A stretch of 64,000 nt of DNA from Anisakis pegreffii (taxonomy: Eukaryota; Nematoda; Chromadorea; Rhabditida; Anisakidae): contig JAPYMA010000833.1 of the NCBI GenBank assembly GCA_035041965.1, positions 1-64,000 of the forward strand, written 5' to 3'. The position numbers were made by a program, and so were the translations under genes. The notes under the pieces were generated by a model. That model did no database searches, had not been told where the DNA came from, and was given only the letters and a program-made list of their open reading frames with translations. The first letter of the stretch is position 1. Every line of letters begins with the position of its first letter. Shown here piece after piece: positions 25,801 to 45,300 of the stretch.

Positions 25801-27345
25801 ATTGCGATGAAATGGCTCAAATCAAAACAGAAAGATGAATGTATGGGAAATGCAATATCTTTGTTGCATATTCAGATAAAATGCATGCTAATAGCCAAAA
25901 CAAAGGCACTGTATGAAAACTGAGAAATTGTATTTGAAGATGTTATCTACAAATATGATCTTTTAGGAGCGTGAGAATGGAAGACGAAACAATGGCCATA
26001 AAAGAAGGCAGTCGAATCGACAGAAGAGGACTCGAATAGTCGGAGAGACCGAAGCCTAACTTCTACTTATTCATAATCATTTTAATCCTTGGTATTGTTA
26101 GCCCACGAGTGGCCTTTAATATTTTGTGCCGAACTCACATTCTACTACTAATCTGTTCACTCTATTGAAATCATCATTAACCAAGATTGGCTTCTAACAA
26201 ATCTCGTTCCGTTCATTGTATTAAATATCTACCACCACAATAATATTGTTCTGTTTCTTGTATCAAATAAATATTTACTGAACGAAAAATACGTTATGCA
26301 GTACTTTATGGGTACTCAAAACGTTGGCTGTTGAAGAAACATTCTTCACATTGTTGCAGAATCCTGCGACTCCATCTAGAAGCTTCCATGAAGGTTTCAC
26401 TAGTCGAAGCACGAAGATGGTTGTCCATTTCTGCTGTCCTATCAAATTATAATACCATTTTCTTGCTGGGTTAGCAATAACACTATTTTTGCTTTTCCAC
26501 AAAGGGCCTATTGAAAGGACGCCTCCGGATTATCATGCATGTGACTACGTGCAAAATGTGTGTGATTCTGTTTCAATTTGATGGAACTATAACACTGACT
26601 GTGAATTTTGGGCTCAAACTATTTCATGCGTATTGGTTGCGTCGATCGTTTCAAACGTAATTTTTCTTAAATTTCATTTCATTCATCGATTAATTATAGT
26701 GAAAAGGTTTCTGCGATATATGCTCCGGATTATACATGTTAGACTATACCAAGCAGGCTCCGGAAATCGTTTATTCAGCACTTTGTCGTCCTTTTATAAA
26801 AAGTATGTGTGCAGTGTACGCAGACTTCACTAAATGATCATCAGTGCTACAATCACATACTAGATGTCCTACAGATATCGATCAACTGATCACTGTCGAG
26901 CAATCAGTGATCGGTATCTATCATTCTTCAATCATTTCATATTTAACCAATGTCAGACCAATGAAGGTGCATCGAATCAAACCAACGTCGTATGTGTGTT
27001 TTCGTTTGCTGCGAGCAAATCGTTTGAAGGGAACCCGGCCACAATTTATTTGTCATTAAAAACGTCGGTTTTTGGCTTACTTCTCGGGAAGCATGCATTG
27101 GAATTGAACCCTTATAACTGCTCATATTCTAAAAATTCATGATCGTCATAAATGCGATTTCACCGTTCTATTGTTGTTGATTATCTTGTGCTGATCACTG
27201 TATATATGTATACATTAAAGAAACTTATTTCATTCAACTATGGTAATGAATGTGAAAATTACGGAAATTTTATTTGAAAACAACGATGCACTAAATTTTG
27301 TGTATTTACTAATGAGGCAAAAAAGCACAAAAATCAACAATATAA
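22878..27345. other. 4.5 kb between EXOC8 and the LOTUS gene
   Basis: No gene could be supported on either strand. Several open frames of 60-135 codons occur (for example plus 24486-24725 and plus 25188-25595), but none has splice sites, motifs or conserved phrasing. The inverted-repeat cluster at 25.1-25.35 kb explains the longest. On the minus strand AATAAA (plus 27269-27274) lies 72 bases after the EXOC8 stop. Confidence 0.5.
25100..25325. repeat. Cluster of short inverted repeats
   Basis: Perfect 11-bp arms TTCATGTCGAT (25106-25116) and ATCGACATGAA (25126-25136) are separated by 9 bases. Further on, GACTTTCGA near 25157 pairs with TCGAAAGTC near 25219, and CCGACCATCGGTCGG ends the block. 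TCGGAATTCC-like phrases recur three times. I infer the remains of a foldback or MITE element. Confidence 0.55.
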
Positions 27346-30300
27346 TCACACTTGAGCAATTTCTTCATCAGATGTGCACGGTCCATCCTGTGTATCCTCT
27401 TCTGTATGGTATCGCAATAACTCTTCAAAATCCGTTCTTAACAAATGCGATAATAATCCACATGTTGAACCATCATAGATGTTATCACATAACGGTAAAA
27501 GCTGCAACAATTTGCAGTAAACTCATGCAATATTTCATTCGCAATTTCAAAACTAAACAACTTCAAAAACCAAACTTTCTTCATGCAAAGCTGACTCTCA
27601 TCAAATCAACCATTTTTGTATTGCTGTCGTCTATTTTCAACAATACTTTACTGAATATGAAAATGCTTCACTATTGCACATTCTAAATATCCTATCATAC
27701 CATTCATCAATTTATTACTCAATAAATAAATTGCAGTATCACTTGTAGCAGTCATTTTCCCATTAAGGCTTCCACTTCATAAAAAAACTTTAGCCTGCCG
27801 CCAGTATGAAACTGTGGTGTTTTATGAGCTATAGGTAAGCTGAATAATGAAACGAGTCATAAAACATGAAGCAATAATCGCAACGATTCAGCGTCAAGTT
27901 GAAGAACTAATCGAATGAAGAACGGCCACCTGAGATATTACGAAAGTTGACGTATACTGTTGAATAGAGGAACTCGGTGCATTTCTTAAATGTTCCAAAT
28001 ATTCTTTCCATAACTGAATCATAAACGAATCCGTAAGAGCACGGAGATGAGATGATCTGAAAATACCGCATAAACGTTCTGAATAACAATCATCAGTGTT
28101 AAGATTCACATGTACTGTGGTTAAATGCAAATTCTGAAGTTCATAACCAAAACTGAGTTCATACATTAAGATAAATAATGATCGCAATAATATCTCGAGT
28201 TGACTCAATATCCTTATAATGTCCCAAATTCTTGCAAGACCACACGTAATCGGTTATGATAGCACAATTTTCATTGATTGATACTGACTTGAAATATGAA
28301 TGCGATATATTCGAAGAATACTAAACAAATACATACTACCTAAGCACGGCAAGATCACGACACAGCGAGTGTGCAACACGTGAGAAATGACACGCGTTCT
28401 GAGTGATGTATATGCTAGAATGATGCTGCGGTGAGAGTGCCCAATCAATGCACAACCCCATATCGGACATCTCCTCTAAAAAACGATTAACATTCGATTC
28501 ACTTTCCATATTGTATACTCGCCAACGCTCTTCCTGCAATTGATTAGCGTATTAATTGATTTCACCACTGAAATATTCGATCACTCGAACAGCAATTCAC
28601 GTGATGATGATCGCCCATCAATAATACTCACTGACTTTCAATAGCAGCAATTAAAATTTATAACGAATTTCACGTGTACTCATTCTCGAAACACACAGAA
28701 AATACGCAAGTTTTAGGTTTCATCACGAACCGAAATACGAAGTCGGATAGACTCGAGGATATTCGCGAAATTCGTTTCAAGAGCAGTTTTCAATGACGGC
28801 GCTAATAGACGATGAACTTCGAACGTTAAGTCGGCGCCGATTGCGATCAAGCTCTCGCAGTGTGCCATCAGAATACGCCATGTATGGGCTAGAACAGCCA
28901 TCGTTGGTGCAACCTTTAAATTCACAAAGAATCTATTCATTGATACGACACACTTCTTTGTCAATCAAAAAAGCGTGCTTGACCAAATAGCTCAAATATT
29001 CCTCAAGCACATAATCTCACCTCAATAACATGCCGTCGAATCAGTGATAACATGACAGATAATTCACCCGAACACCAATGTAAAATCAACGCAAAATGCT
29101 CAGGTTGCATCGTGAACTCAGTGGCGACATCAGCGATTGCACCCAAAAACTGCTGTGACAATTGTCGCACATATGAGAGTGGTTCTTCACTAACTGTTAG
29201 CTCTCGTGCGCTCGATCGCAACTAAACGTTTACAAAGTTACCATAACGAAAGATCATGTTTTGGGTTTGATGAGCAATCTTCATACCGCTGCGCTCCGTT
29301 TCTTAAGATAAAGATCGATCGCTTGTGAGGCTCGTCCTAATGTCGTTAATAAATTGATCGCTTTACGAACAGCTCGAGGTCCGCCATGAAGTGCACCTGG
29401 ACGACGCACCTGAAACATCAAACTGAACTTTATCACAAATTCAATATTTCAAAATAACGACCAAAAAGTGTTGTTGATTATGTGCACAAATAAAATCAGT
29501 TTAGAAATAATAAATACGAACCTCATCACTTAATAATTGTACAATGTGCGTTTCGCGCAATGCGAGTTGTGCATCAATGGCCGTGTCACGCGATGAACAA
29601 CTTTTCCATTCCATAATTAACTCCACCTTCAATGTGACAACTGACTGATCATTTAAAACATTCCATTCAGCTACGATAATGAACAACAATCAGATAGCTT
29701 TCATTTTTCTCATTTTCCTCTCTTTCGTTACAGTGAATGACTTTCTCTGAATTTTTACGAAATGACATGTGATCAATGCTGAGGATAGTTTAATATTTGA
29801 AATGAAGCGCAACACCTGAAACAATATATGAAGTAAGAATCAGAAATGAAAATGATGTATCAAAGAATGATCTAAGAAACCGCTTGCTCCATATCTCGAT
29901 GCGCAATGCAATCATCTAATTCAGCTGGTAATTCATTCAACCATGCCGTTTCGTCCGGTGATTTGGGTTGTTCGAGAACGGTATCGAGTAGTGATGCGGC
30001 CGAATTTGATTTGGTCGTTGTTGGACTGTTCGGTACATCAGTACTTCGTCGTTTACCACGAATTGTTGCCTGTCGCATCAACGATCCTTCATGTAGCAAT
30101 TCTCGTTTCGCTTCTTCAATTGTATCCAACCAATCCTTCTTCATTCGACTACTCTCACAACGAAATACTCTTCAAATAGTTAATTTTACATCTCTTAAAA
30201 TTCAACAAAAATTTATTTTACTGTACAGATCAGTCAATCATTCAAGGAACAATGACATGCGAAAAACATTTAATAAAAACTATCGTCGAAACAAATAATT

Positions 30301-31676
30301 TGAATGGAGCACATAAATGGGTATGGATGCAAACCTTTGCTCGGGAAAGATGAGGAGTTTAAATGCAGTATTGACGGGTTCGGCGCTGTCACGATCTTTA
30401 ATGTTGACTGCAGCGAGAGCATTTAATGGATGTGATGATTCCAGATGGAAACGATACTTACCTAGGATCACAGTTTTTAAATTATTACCAATCGAATAGG
30501 AATACTCTTCAAGTATTGAGTTTCACGAATACTTTATTTATAAGATATTCATTCAAAAATATTCACTTGGCCAGAATTGTTCATAAAATGATGGAAATGA
30601 ATTCTTTTGAATAACGATAAAATTTTGATGAAACCAGATAAGGAAAGATAGAAGACAGAAAAGAAGTTGAAGAAAGAGACCCGTTGATGGATGACCGATG
30701 AGCAATCTATCGGTGAGTAGTACCAGCATAGCAGGATGAAGAGGTTGTTTACTGTCGATATCCAGTTGCATCACTTCACCGTGAAGAATAACTCGTTCTG
30801 AATTGCTGAGACTATTCAATACACCCTGTAATATGACGAGATCAGGAAGATGCAACGAATTCTTCGACTCCATTACAACATACAATAAATGAAACAACAA
30901 TTATAATGTATAAAATCGATGCAACTAACAGCAATTCCATCCATTTTTTGCATTAATACATTGATCGGATTGATTGTTGCATTCGATGTGTGCACACTAG
31001 ATGAAGTACATATCGATGAACGATCTTCACCGCTCATTTGCATTAAATTCTCAATAAGTAATCGTTGATCGCATAATAACGATGACAATTCATAAATTTC
31101 TCTCTCCAAATCTGAAACGTTCCGAATCTGCGCATTTATAATATGTTTTCGATTAAGACAAACACAAAGTGCATAATTGCAATAAGTTAAACATGTAAGA
31201 AACATACGTGATATTTCTTTGGAAGTGTCAATAAATTGTTGATAATTGAGGAAAACATTTTTCTTTATAGAATCACTACACTGAACATTGAGTGTATGCA
31301 ATTTTGAACGTAATGTGTGCAGACGCTGGGCTTCATCTCCACTTTTCACACCCTTCAATTGATCACGAACATCTGAAAATACGTATCTAATTATAGACAG
31401 ATCCATTTATCCAGTTTTCACAAAGCAGAAATTGAAACCAACTATTTGATTCAGTTCACGATGACTGATGATGTCCCTCAACAGTCGATGTTTTTATCCA
31501 TTAAATTACAATTTAATCGCAACCAATATTGTATGGTAAATCAAGAATACGGTAAATTTACCACAACCAATATGGTGAATCAAGTGATTAAAAGGCTCAC
31601 ACACTGCTGCATCAAACTCCTCTGAGCACAACTGAGCATCTTCATCATGTTCGATTGCAACTGACGGTGTGGCCAT
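27346..31676 (-). CDS. EXOC8: Exocyst complex component 8 (EXOC8/Exo84)
   Basis: Subunit of the exocyst, which tethers secretory vesicles to the plasma membrane; animal Exo84 is a Ral effector. Fourteen exons give about 721 aa (human 725): 31676-31601, 31372-31208, 31111-30930, 30825-30681, 30461-30335, 30169-29881, 29815-29767, 29670-29522, 29409-29287, 29221-29021, 28913-28731, 28533-28340, 28056-27930, 27501-27346. An N-terminal coiled coil (YQQFIDTSKEIS, LEREIYELSSLL) precedes a PH domain (VLLTDRLLIG, NIKDRDSAEPVNTAFKLLIF, MKKDWLDTIEEAKREL). The Exo84 C-terminal region follows (WLNELPAELDDCIAHRDMEQ, LHGGPRAVRKAINLLTTLGR, AHCESLIAIGADLTFEVHRL, LLSHLLRTDFEELL). The small exon 29815-29767 and its joins are the least certain. 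The first Met was chosen because no better upstream start was seen; an open frame and a TATTAG acceptor lie just upstream. Confidence 0.93.
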
Positions 31677-31908
31677 CCAATCCAAATCGAACGAATTCCC
31701 ACAGAAGCTATTAAGATGAATTTGATACTCATCGGTATACTAATAAATCTTATGTGTTTTTATGATAATTAATCATTACAGCATTGATGATATGATTGTT
31801 GAGATATTTTGTATGAATGAATAAAAACAACAACAGCAACACAATCAATTGTAAAGCTTTATTCAAAATAACAAACAATCTAATTCAACGAGAACACATT
31901 CCAAATGA
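31677..31908. other. 232-bp intercistronic gap, LARS2 to EXOC8
   Basis: Minus-strand AATAAA (plus 31858-31863) lies 46 bases after the LARS2 stop, and a TATTAG acceptor-like site lies just ahead of the EXOC8 reading frame. The gap is far shorter than any other in the window and resembles nematode operon spacing; trans-splicing is inference. Confidence 0.5.
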
Positions 31909-38152
<6,244 letters not shown>

Positions 38153-39307
38153 ACAGTTCTTTTAGCTTTAAATTATCACGCCTTCTTGTTCGTCTTCTAC
38201 AAGTAAAACAACTTCTTTCAATGATGACCAACTCTCTGGCTAACGAACTGATGAATTCATTTGTCAATCAGCACACAGTCGTCTTCTGTCCACAAACATA
38301 CTTTGTGACAAGTAATTATTCACTTCTAGTAAAATGTTCTCTTCTATCCTTCAGTTGTTCTGTTCTGCATCTTCTTTTTCGAGAACCGTCCTGTTATGTT
38401 CTATTCACTCATTCCATATTTTCAAGGCCGTATTGTTTTGTTCTTGCGGCTCGAATTTTCAAACAGTTCTGTTCTGTTGCGCTCTTCAACTGTCCTCTTC
38501 CGCTCGTCCTTTTTTGGACCTGTTCTATTCTCTTAGTTGAAATAGATGAGAAATGAAACACTTGACTAGAATATAAATATACTAGTTTTGACCAAAAATA
38601 TTCTACAACGACGCTTGATACCATCAACACCACATCAATTCAATTTATCATTTTAATAATGGCATTCATTCTCACTTATTGAACCTTCATTCTCCTTTAC
38701 CTTTTCGCCACATTCTCAAAATGTAATCTTGCACCGAGTTGATACGGTCTTTATTAATGCTCTTTATCAATCAATAATACAGTGAAAACACGTTTATGTT
38801 GCAAATAACAAACAAATACACAGCAAATTGGGTTTGAAATTATCTTTTCACAAGTGATGAGATTTGACTGCATAATCCGCTGCTTCTAGAACTAAATTAA
38901 TCACTCTTCAAAGAAAATAGCGTGGCAGCGAATAAAATGTTAAACGAAATAAGCAAACTGTGAATCTTCAGAAGGATAGAATTTTGAGAATATAAATTAT
39001 GCATCAATGAGTTTAAACTTTCAAACCCGTTCAGCATTCAGCATAAAATTACATAGTAAGAAACAAACAATATATGCACTCAAATGTAGTTTCACGAAAA
39101 TAGAATGCAGTTGATGAGTACAGACTCATTTGAACAGTCACTAATTTGTGATAATTGAAAATAACTGGCTGTAAATATATAAATAAAGATTATTCACTCT
39201 AAAACAATATTGTCATATGAATACGAGAAAAAATGAACAAATTAAAAACACGACGAAAAATACGAATATAATTTGACTTGATTAGGGTGATAATTAAAAG
39301 ATGCTTC
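38153..39307. other. Spacer between RBM5/10-like gene and LARS2
   Basis: About 1.15 kb with no supported exon. A pyrimidine-rich low-complexity run with TGTTCTGTTC phrases lies at about 38335-38535 on the plus strand. The region should carry the 3' UTR of the RBM gene and the promoter of LARS2; no individual site could be named. Confidence 0.45.
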
Positions 39308-42300
39308 TCATATCAGTTCTTGATATCTGCTGATCATTGCCGATCGAGCACGTTCACGACGAGAGGCATTCGCACCGTGAAGAACACGCGAACCAGAAGC
39401 ACCTAGACCTGCACCTTCCACGCGACGTTCAGCTGTGATTGGTGTTACGATGCCTACAATTACATTTGGCTTATTGTTGCAGAGATAGATATACATTAAC
39501 AAACAAACCTTGATTATTCTTGCCGATGCCTTTTCCTTCAGTCCATCCCATTGATTTGAGAAGTTTATTGCCAATATTAGTCTCATCAATGGGAACATCT
39601 TGAGATGTGACTGCATAATCCATTGTTTCTTGTGCATCTGTGGGTTCGTTTGTGAAACCTTTAAGGATCATTTGCGATCAGCGCACGTTATTGAATGATG
39701 AATGAACAAACGTTAAATCGAGCACACCAACGAACAATCACTGAATTGATTGTTTCGTCGTTTGATCGTCACGATAAAAGCGTACCACTCGGATCAAGAC
39801 CGAACATATTTCGACGTTCTTTTGCACGATCTCGATACTGAAGAGTCGTTTTCTGGCCTTGAGTTATTTCTGATGATGATGTTGAAGTCGATACAACACC
39901 ATCATCAACATTGGTTGATGCCGAATTATTCTTTTTGTACTCTTCCAGATTCTTCTGAAAATAAATTCATTCCTCTCAAAGTATTCACTCTCATCAACTC
40001 TTCTATCTCACGACTATTCTCTTCGTGTACTTCCTCATTCGCATAGATGTTTCAAAAGATTTTATACAACGTCTTATCAAGAAGCTGCGCTTGAATTTTC
40101 ACATATTTGTCGTAATTTTTTAAGAGAACAATGTATTGGTTTTTTTAATATGTAAAGCATTTTACAGGTGACATTTTTGGGAATAGCTACGACTGAACTC
40201 AAAGCATAAATATTAAATTGGAATAACCAAAGGGAAAATGAAACGATGACGCAATGCTGTATGAATGAAAAATAAATTCGAAATGAACTTACTTTATGCA
40301 AATCAGAGAGACGAATATGTTTCATCAACACTTCTATACTGCTAAATTTACGTTTACATAATAAACACGACTTATTTTCAGCATCGATGAACCATTCTTC
40401 GGATTGTAGCGATCTGAAGCGAAAAATTCTTTTCAAGTAATTGTTTTCGATTAATCGATTTCCTGCTTACAATAGAATGCAGTATGTGCATACATTACAA
40501 TAATAACGAATATACTGAGCAAAGGAAATAATGAATACGAACACTTGCGGTTGTTGTTGAGTGGAGGGGTTGCTTTCGGAAGTGCTCGAAGCCAGTGCGG
40601 GTCGGCTTGACGACGGTAACGATGGTGTACTGTTGAGTGCAGAACGACCGATTGCTGATGCAGCAACTTTCGGCGGTGGAGGCACTTCATCCTCTTCATC
40701 ACTCATTGAACCCAGTGGATTCTGAATTAAGTCAGTCATTCACACAAAACGTTCATCTCGTTACGTTCATTCGAACTCAAACTTTAACTTATGAATTAAT
40801 AAGATATCGTATTTTATGCGCATTTGCTACATCCGAATGACCAATATCACCATTTGAATAATAACGAATTATATTAAGCTTATACAATGCTTTTGAGAAG
40901 TGTTGTGGATTCGGGTAACCGTATTTAGCGTTAATACTATTCGTGTCATCCAACATTATCATTTATAGTTTTTAAAAAAACACGAACCGACGCTTTCTCA
41001 AGCAGTTTATATGTCAAATCGGCAGTTGCTTCGGTAGTGGCTAACGCTTTCGGTTTGGAGGATGTTGCCGATATGAACGCTGAATTGTCCAATACCCTTG
41101 TGGTTTTTACGGCCATCAGAACTTTACTCTGCTTTTTCGCCCATTTTGCCATTTCTTTTGCGATATCTTTAGCTGATTTTTGAGGCTAAATAATCTCAAT
41201 TGAAATGTGATCATGAAAAACGATAAAGAAATAGAAACAATGAAAACCTACGACACATTCACCATGTTCAGAAACTAATGAAAATAATTCAGTCTCGATA
41301 GCTCAATAAAATTACAGACAATTAAAGACAAATTGAAAGTCAATGGTTGTTCGGGTCTCACAGTATGCTATATGCAATTCCTTAGACATGAAATATTCAT
41401 TGAATGTAATCGTAGATCAAGTCAAGCATTACCAATATGTTTCTTATGCATGCCAACCGTTCCGACAAAAACAAAATTTGAAGCAACAGCGAAACGAACT
41501 ACTGAAAAAAAAAGAAGTGGAAGAATTGGAATAAAACTTACCTCTGATTTTTTTGAGCTTTCGGTTGAATCGATTTCTTTTGTCAACGTTTTTTGATCAT
41601 CATTGCTTTCAATTGGCTTTTCTGTTTGATCAGCATCGGAAGCAGTTGTTTGTGTCACTTAAATAAAGTATACTGAGGAACGACTCCGAGAGAGTGCATT
41701 CTACTGATCAAAACTGTTATTGTGATGAACGATTTAGAGAAAAATTGAATGTGGTCGATTTCGATAAAGTTAGACATTTTAATAGCTCATAAGAGTACCA
41801 TTCTGAGTGGTTTGAGCAGTTATGCTCGAAGTCTGTTGCGTAGCGGTTAATTCACACGGTATATAAGCTTGGTAAACGGCATTCCAACTGTTCCATTTTT
41901 GTGCACTCGCATCCCAATAATATTGCGAATTATTATCGTAATAAAGCGTACTCACTGGATCGTAGTAAAGACCTGATGAGGCTTCATACTGGTACAAGTT
42001 GGTATTTGGAGGTGCTGAAAGTTGCCATTCATTTAAAGATGATTAATGGCAGGTTAAAGCGATAATCGAGAAATGCAAACGTACGATATTTTTTGAATGT
42101 TCCCCATGGAGTCTCAACACTACCGAGATTAGTGCTCGGTAAATTCGTTACAACTCCAGTTTGTTGCATCGAGCCTTGATAACGATCCTGTGCAAGTTGC
42201 TGCTGTCGTTGTTGTACTCCCTACAAGTTATCATTTGTTGGATTTGATCAGGAACGATGATTAAAGTATACAGTGCCAGAGAGAGAATGAGCTTGCTGGA

Positions 42301-45300
42301 TGATCACAGTTAGCCAGAAACATTAGAAATGCTAACCTGATTAGTCAAATCATCAACACAAACAAAATTACTGCTATTGTTATTTGCACTGATACGAGAT
42401 TCATCGTTCAAGTAATCAGTAACCACGAAGTTAGTATTCAATGATCGATCGTCAACACCGACAAGAGATGATGAGGTCATTGACTGAGCTGCCTGCAATA
42501 GCGAATCAAAAACGATATTCCAGTAATATGTGTTCATTCACATAATTTGTTGGCGTTTATGAACTTCAAACAAATAATCAGGATCTGAACGATTCCATCG
42601 AAACTTAACATAAATGGATGAGATTAGAAAATTTAACGATCGAGAAATGAGAAATTAAAACAGAAGTGGTGACGATATTGTTCATTCGATACATGACATG
42701 CAGCACAAAAAAGTGACCATTACTTACTGCATCACTGCCCATCACCGAATTCGCCACCTGCCGTAAAAGAGTTGTCTTCGCAATCGCTAACTGAGCTGCT
42801 TCAGCACCCACATGACCTACTTTAGGATTGTGTTAGAATGTTTCTCTATTAGAATTAACCGCACCATGACTTGCAGTGAACAAAACGAATTTCATCGAGT
42901 CGTACTATGAGAAATCATTAACGCTGTGGGCAGTGAAATTTCAATTTACAAATGTTTGTAAAGTCAATTTACTAAATAGCTGTTTTTGTTTATGATTTTG
43001 TCATGTGAAAGGTTAATTTTACGAACATTAATTTTCAAATGACGAAGGTGAATTCGATTCGATCATTAAATTAAGGTGAATTCAATAATTGTAATGATAA
43101 TAATACCTAATCCAACAGACGGTCGGAACGCAGGCAATGTGTTCACATACATTGCTGCCTTCTGAATTGATTCGCTTGCTAACGACATCGAGAGGACCGT
43201 ATTTAAAGGTAAACGTGAATATGTCACCATCACTGAAAAAAAGTCTCTCCCTGCTACTTCTACTCCATCTCACAAAACATCATGTTCTTTTGCCTTCGAA
43301 ACCGAATATTATGAAGAATGATGCCAGAATGGGTATCTACCTGCACATCCATCGATGAGTAATGGCATTTTATTGAAGGCAAGTAAAAGTCTTTCTGCAT
43401 CATCTGCACTTCGCATTTGCACATATGCATACAGACCTGAGTCAGCTATATGTACACGCAAAATTTCCATTGAGGAGATTTTGCTCAATTCAAATTGAAT
43501 TTTTGCTTCAGTGCATTGCAGTGGAATCTCTCGTAGAAGAAGTGCTGAAATAAATTTTTCAAAAAATTGAGGACAAGTTTAATTGAAAGGAACAATTCAA
43601 ACGTGCACAATTGTTTTACAGCATAATCAGTATTATTAAGTGCGTCAGAAAGTTTATTGGATATATCGAAATCACTTACTATCACATTTTGCGACACCAA
43701 TCGCAGCATATCCTTTACGTGTAAGAGCATCAGATTCAATACGAGTTAGATTACATTTGAAACATGAACCACGATTTTTGAAGTTTTTGATGGTACACTG
43801 AAATGGATGATGGTAATCGTCCATGACGAGGATGTTTAATAAGGCAAAAAAGATGTTCTATGTCCACCTTAGCACACATCCAATCACCATTACTAGCTGC
43901 TGATGATGAACGTCCATCCAAGTTATCATAACGCGAATATTCGAGTTTCGTCACATGTCCATCGTCAAGCGTAAATACTCCCTAAAACAAACACTAATTA
44001 CACAGTGAACGTCCATCAATTTGACGGTATTGCTGAAATACGTAATACACGACATTGCAGCGCCCAGTTTTCTGCTTCTTTTTCTTCACATCTTAATGCA
44101 CCATCTCCGACTATCTGACGGGATGGGATATTCACAGCAAACACTTACTTAACACATTGGTTAGATTTTTGAAGTGAAACGCTGAAAAAATGCTGACAAA
44201 GAGTTTGTTACTGATGAAAGCTATGATCGATTGTACAACATGTTATAGGAACAGTTGTTTTTCGATGATCAGAATGCAAAACAACTTGAAACATTTGACG
44301 ATTGAGCGGATCAAACTGAGCTTGACTTTTCAATACCGATACTATTAGAGCTTTTTGTGAAAAGGGATGCGCGCTTTAAAAATGAGAAATAAAAGAAGGA
44401 ACAAATGCGACTTCTTAGTCCGTCATACGAAAGCGCACTTAACCAGTAAAACGATGACAAGGCATAACACCGTACTTCTTCAGTCTTTCTTTCAGTCCGC
44501 GTGGACTAACAACACATCAAGAATATATATTTGCACTTTTGAATTAGTGATGCATCGCGATGGAACAATTTAGGTTACATTCTAAGTAGGGATTGTTTAC
44601 CGTTTCACGCTTCGTGTTTTTTTGGAATCAACGTGACGCAATACAAGAAAAGAATAAACTGGATGGAATAATTCATAAAATAGCATTAATTCAACGGGTT
44701 CTCAAAAAAATTTAAGTTTGAAACAATATTCGAATGTGCAATGAATACGGCCATTAAGAGTGTATCTGGATGGATAGAATTAATGCTAATGCAAAAATAC
44801 TATCGCATAATAAAAAAGCAATTGACTGTAGTGCTTCTTTTCAATCAAAATCGGTTGGCGATCAATCAGTACTGAATAGTCATAATGTTGATAGCAGTAA
44901 GGACATGACCATATTAATAACATATTTGCATATAATAACAATAATAAATGTAAATGTAATACTAATGTAAAGAGTAAATTGGAGTGAGGTGTGTGAGATT
45001 AGCAGCACCTTATTGAACTCCATCCACGCCTGTGCACTATTCACATCAGCAAATTCGGCGAATCCAAAGCAACGTTCTGGACCTGTAGTGAGTGTAGACG
45101 TTAGCATCAACACTAAAACTACACTCGAAAGCAACTTCTTGATAGCACTCGCCTATTACCAAGAACCAAGCATTGTCGAATCAGTCATCTTGCGATCAAT
45201 CGATTCATTTTCATATTCATTATTCCAACTAGTCCACAGCACTAATACCAATGCATCGTCATGCACTGATCGATATGCTTTTGAATGATGCTGCTTTCAT

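Noticed and set aside
27240..27686. Plus-strand open frame of 148 codons, the longest on that strand outside genes
   Set aside because: It lies opposite the last EXOC8 exon (27501-27346), which joins in phase and matches the family's C terminus; the plus frame is a shadow with no motif.
27894..27930. In-frame stop at 27894 as the end of EXOC8
   Set aside because: Splicing at CAG|GTGGCC (27930) to 27501 adds a segment that matches the family C terminus and brings the length to about 721 aa, close to 725 in human.
29906..30298. Plus-strand open frame of 130 codons
   Set aside because: It is antisense to the EXOC8 exon 30169-29881, which carries the conserved WLNELPAELDDCIA stretch.
38221..38556. 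Plus-strand frame of 111 codons rich in Cys, Phe and Ser
   Set aside because: It is explained by a low-complexity TGTTCTGTTC/TCTTC tract; there is no domain and no splice evidence.
39750..40046. Plus-strand frame of 98 codons
   Set aside because: It is antisense to the RBM5/10-like exon 39954-39786, which joins in phase to the G-patch exon.
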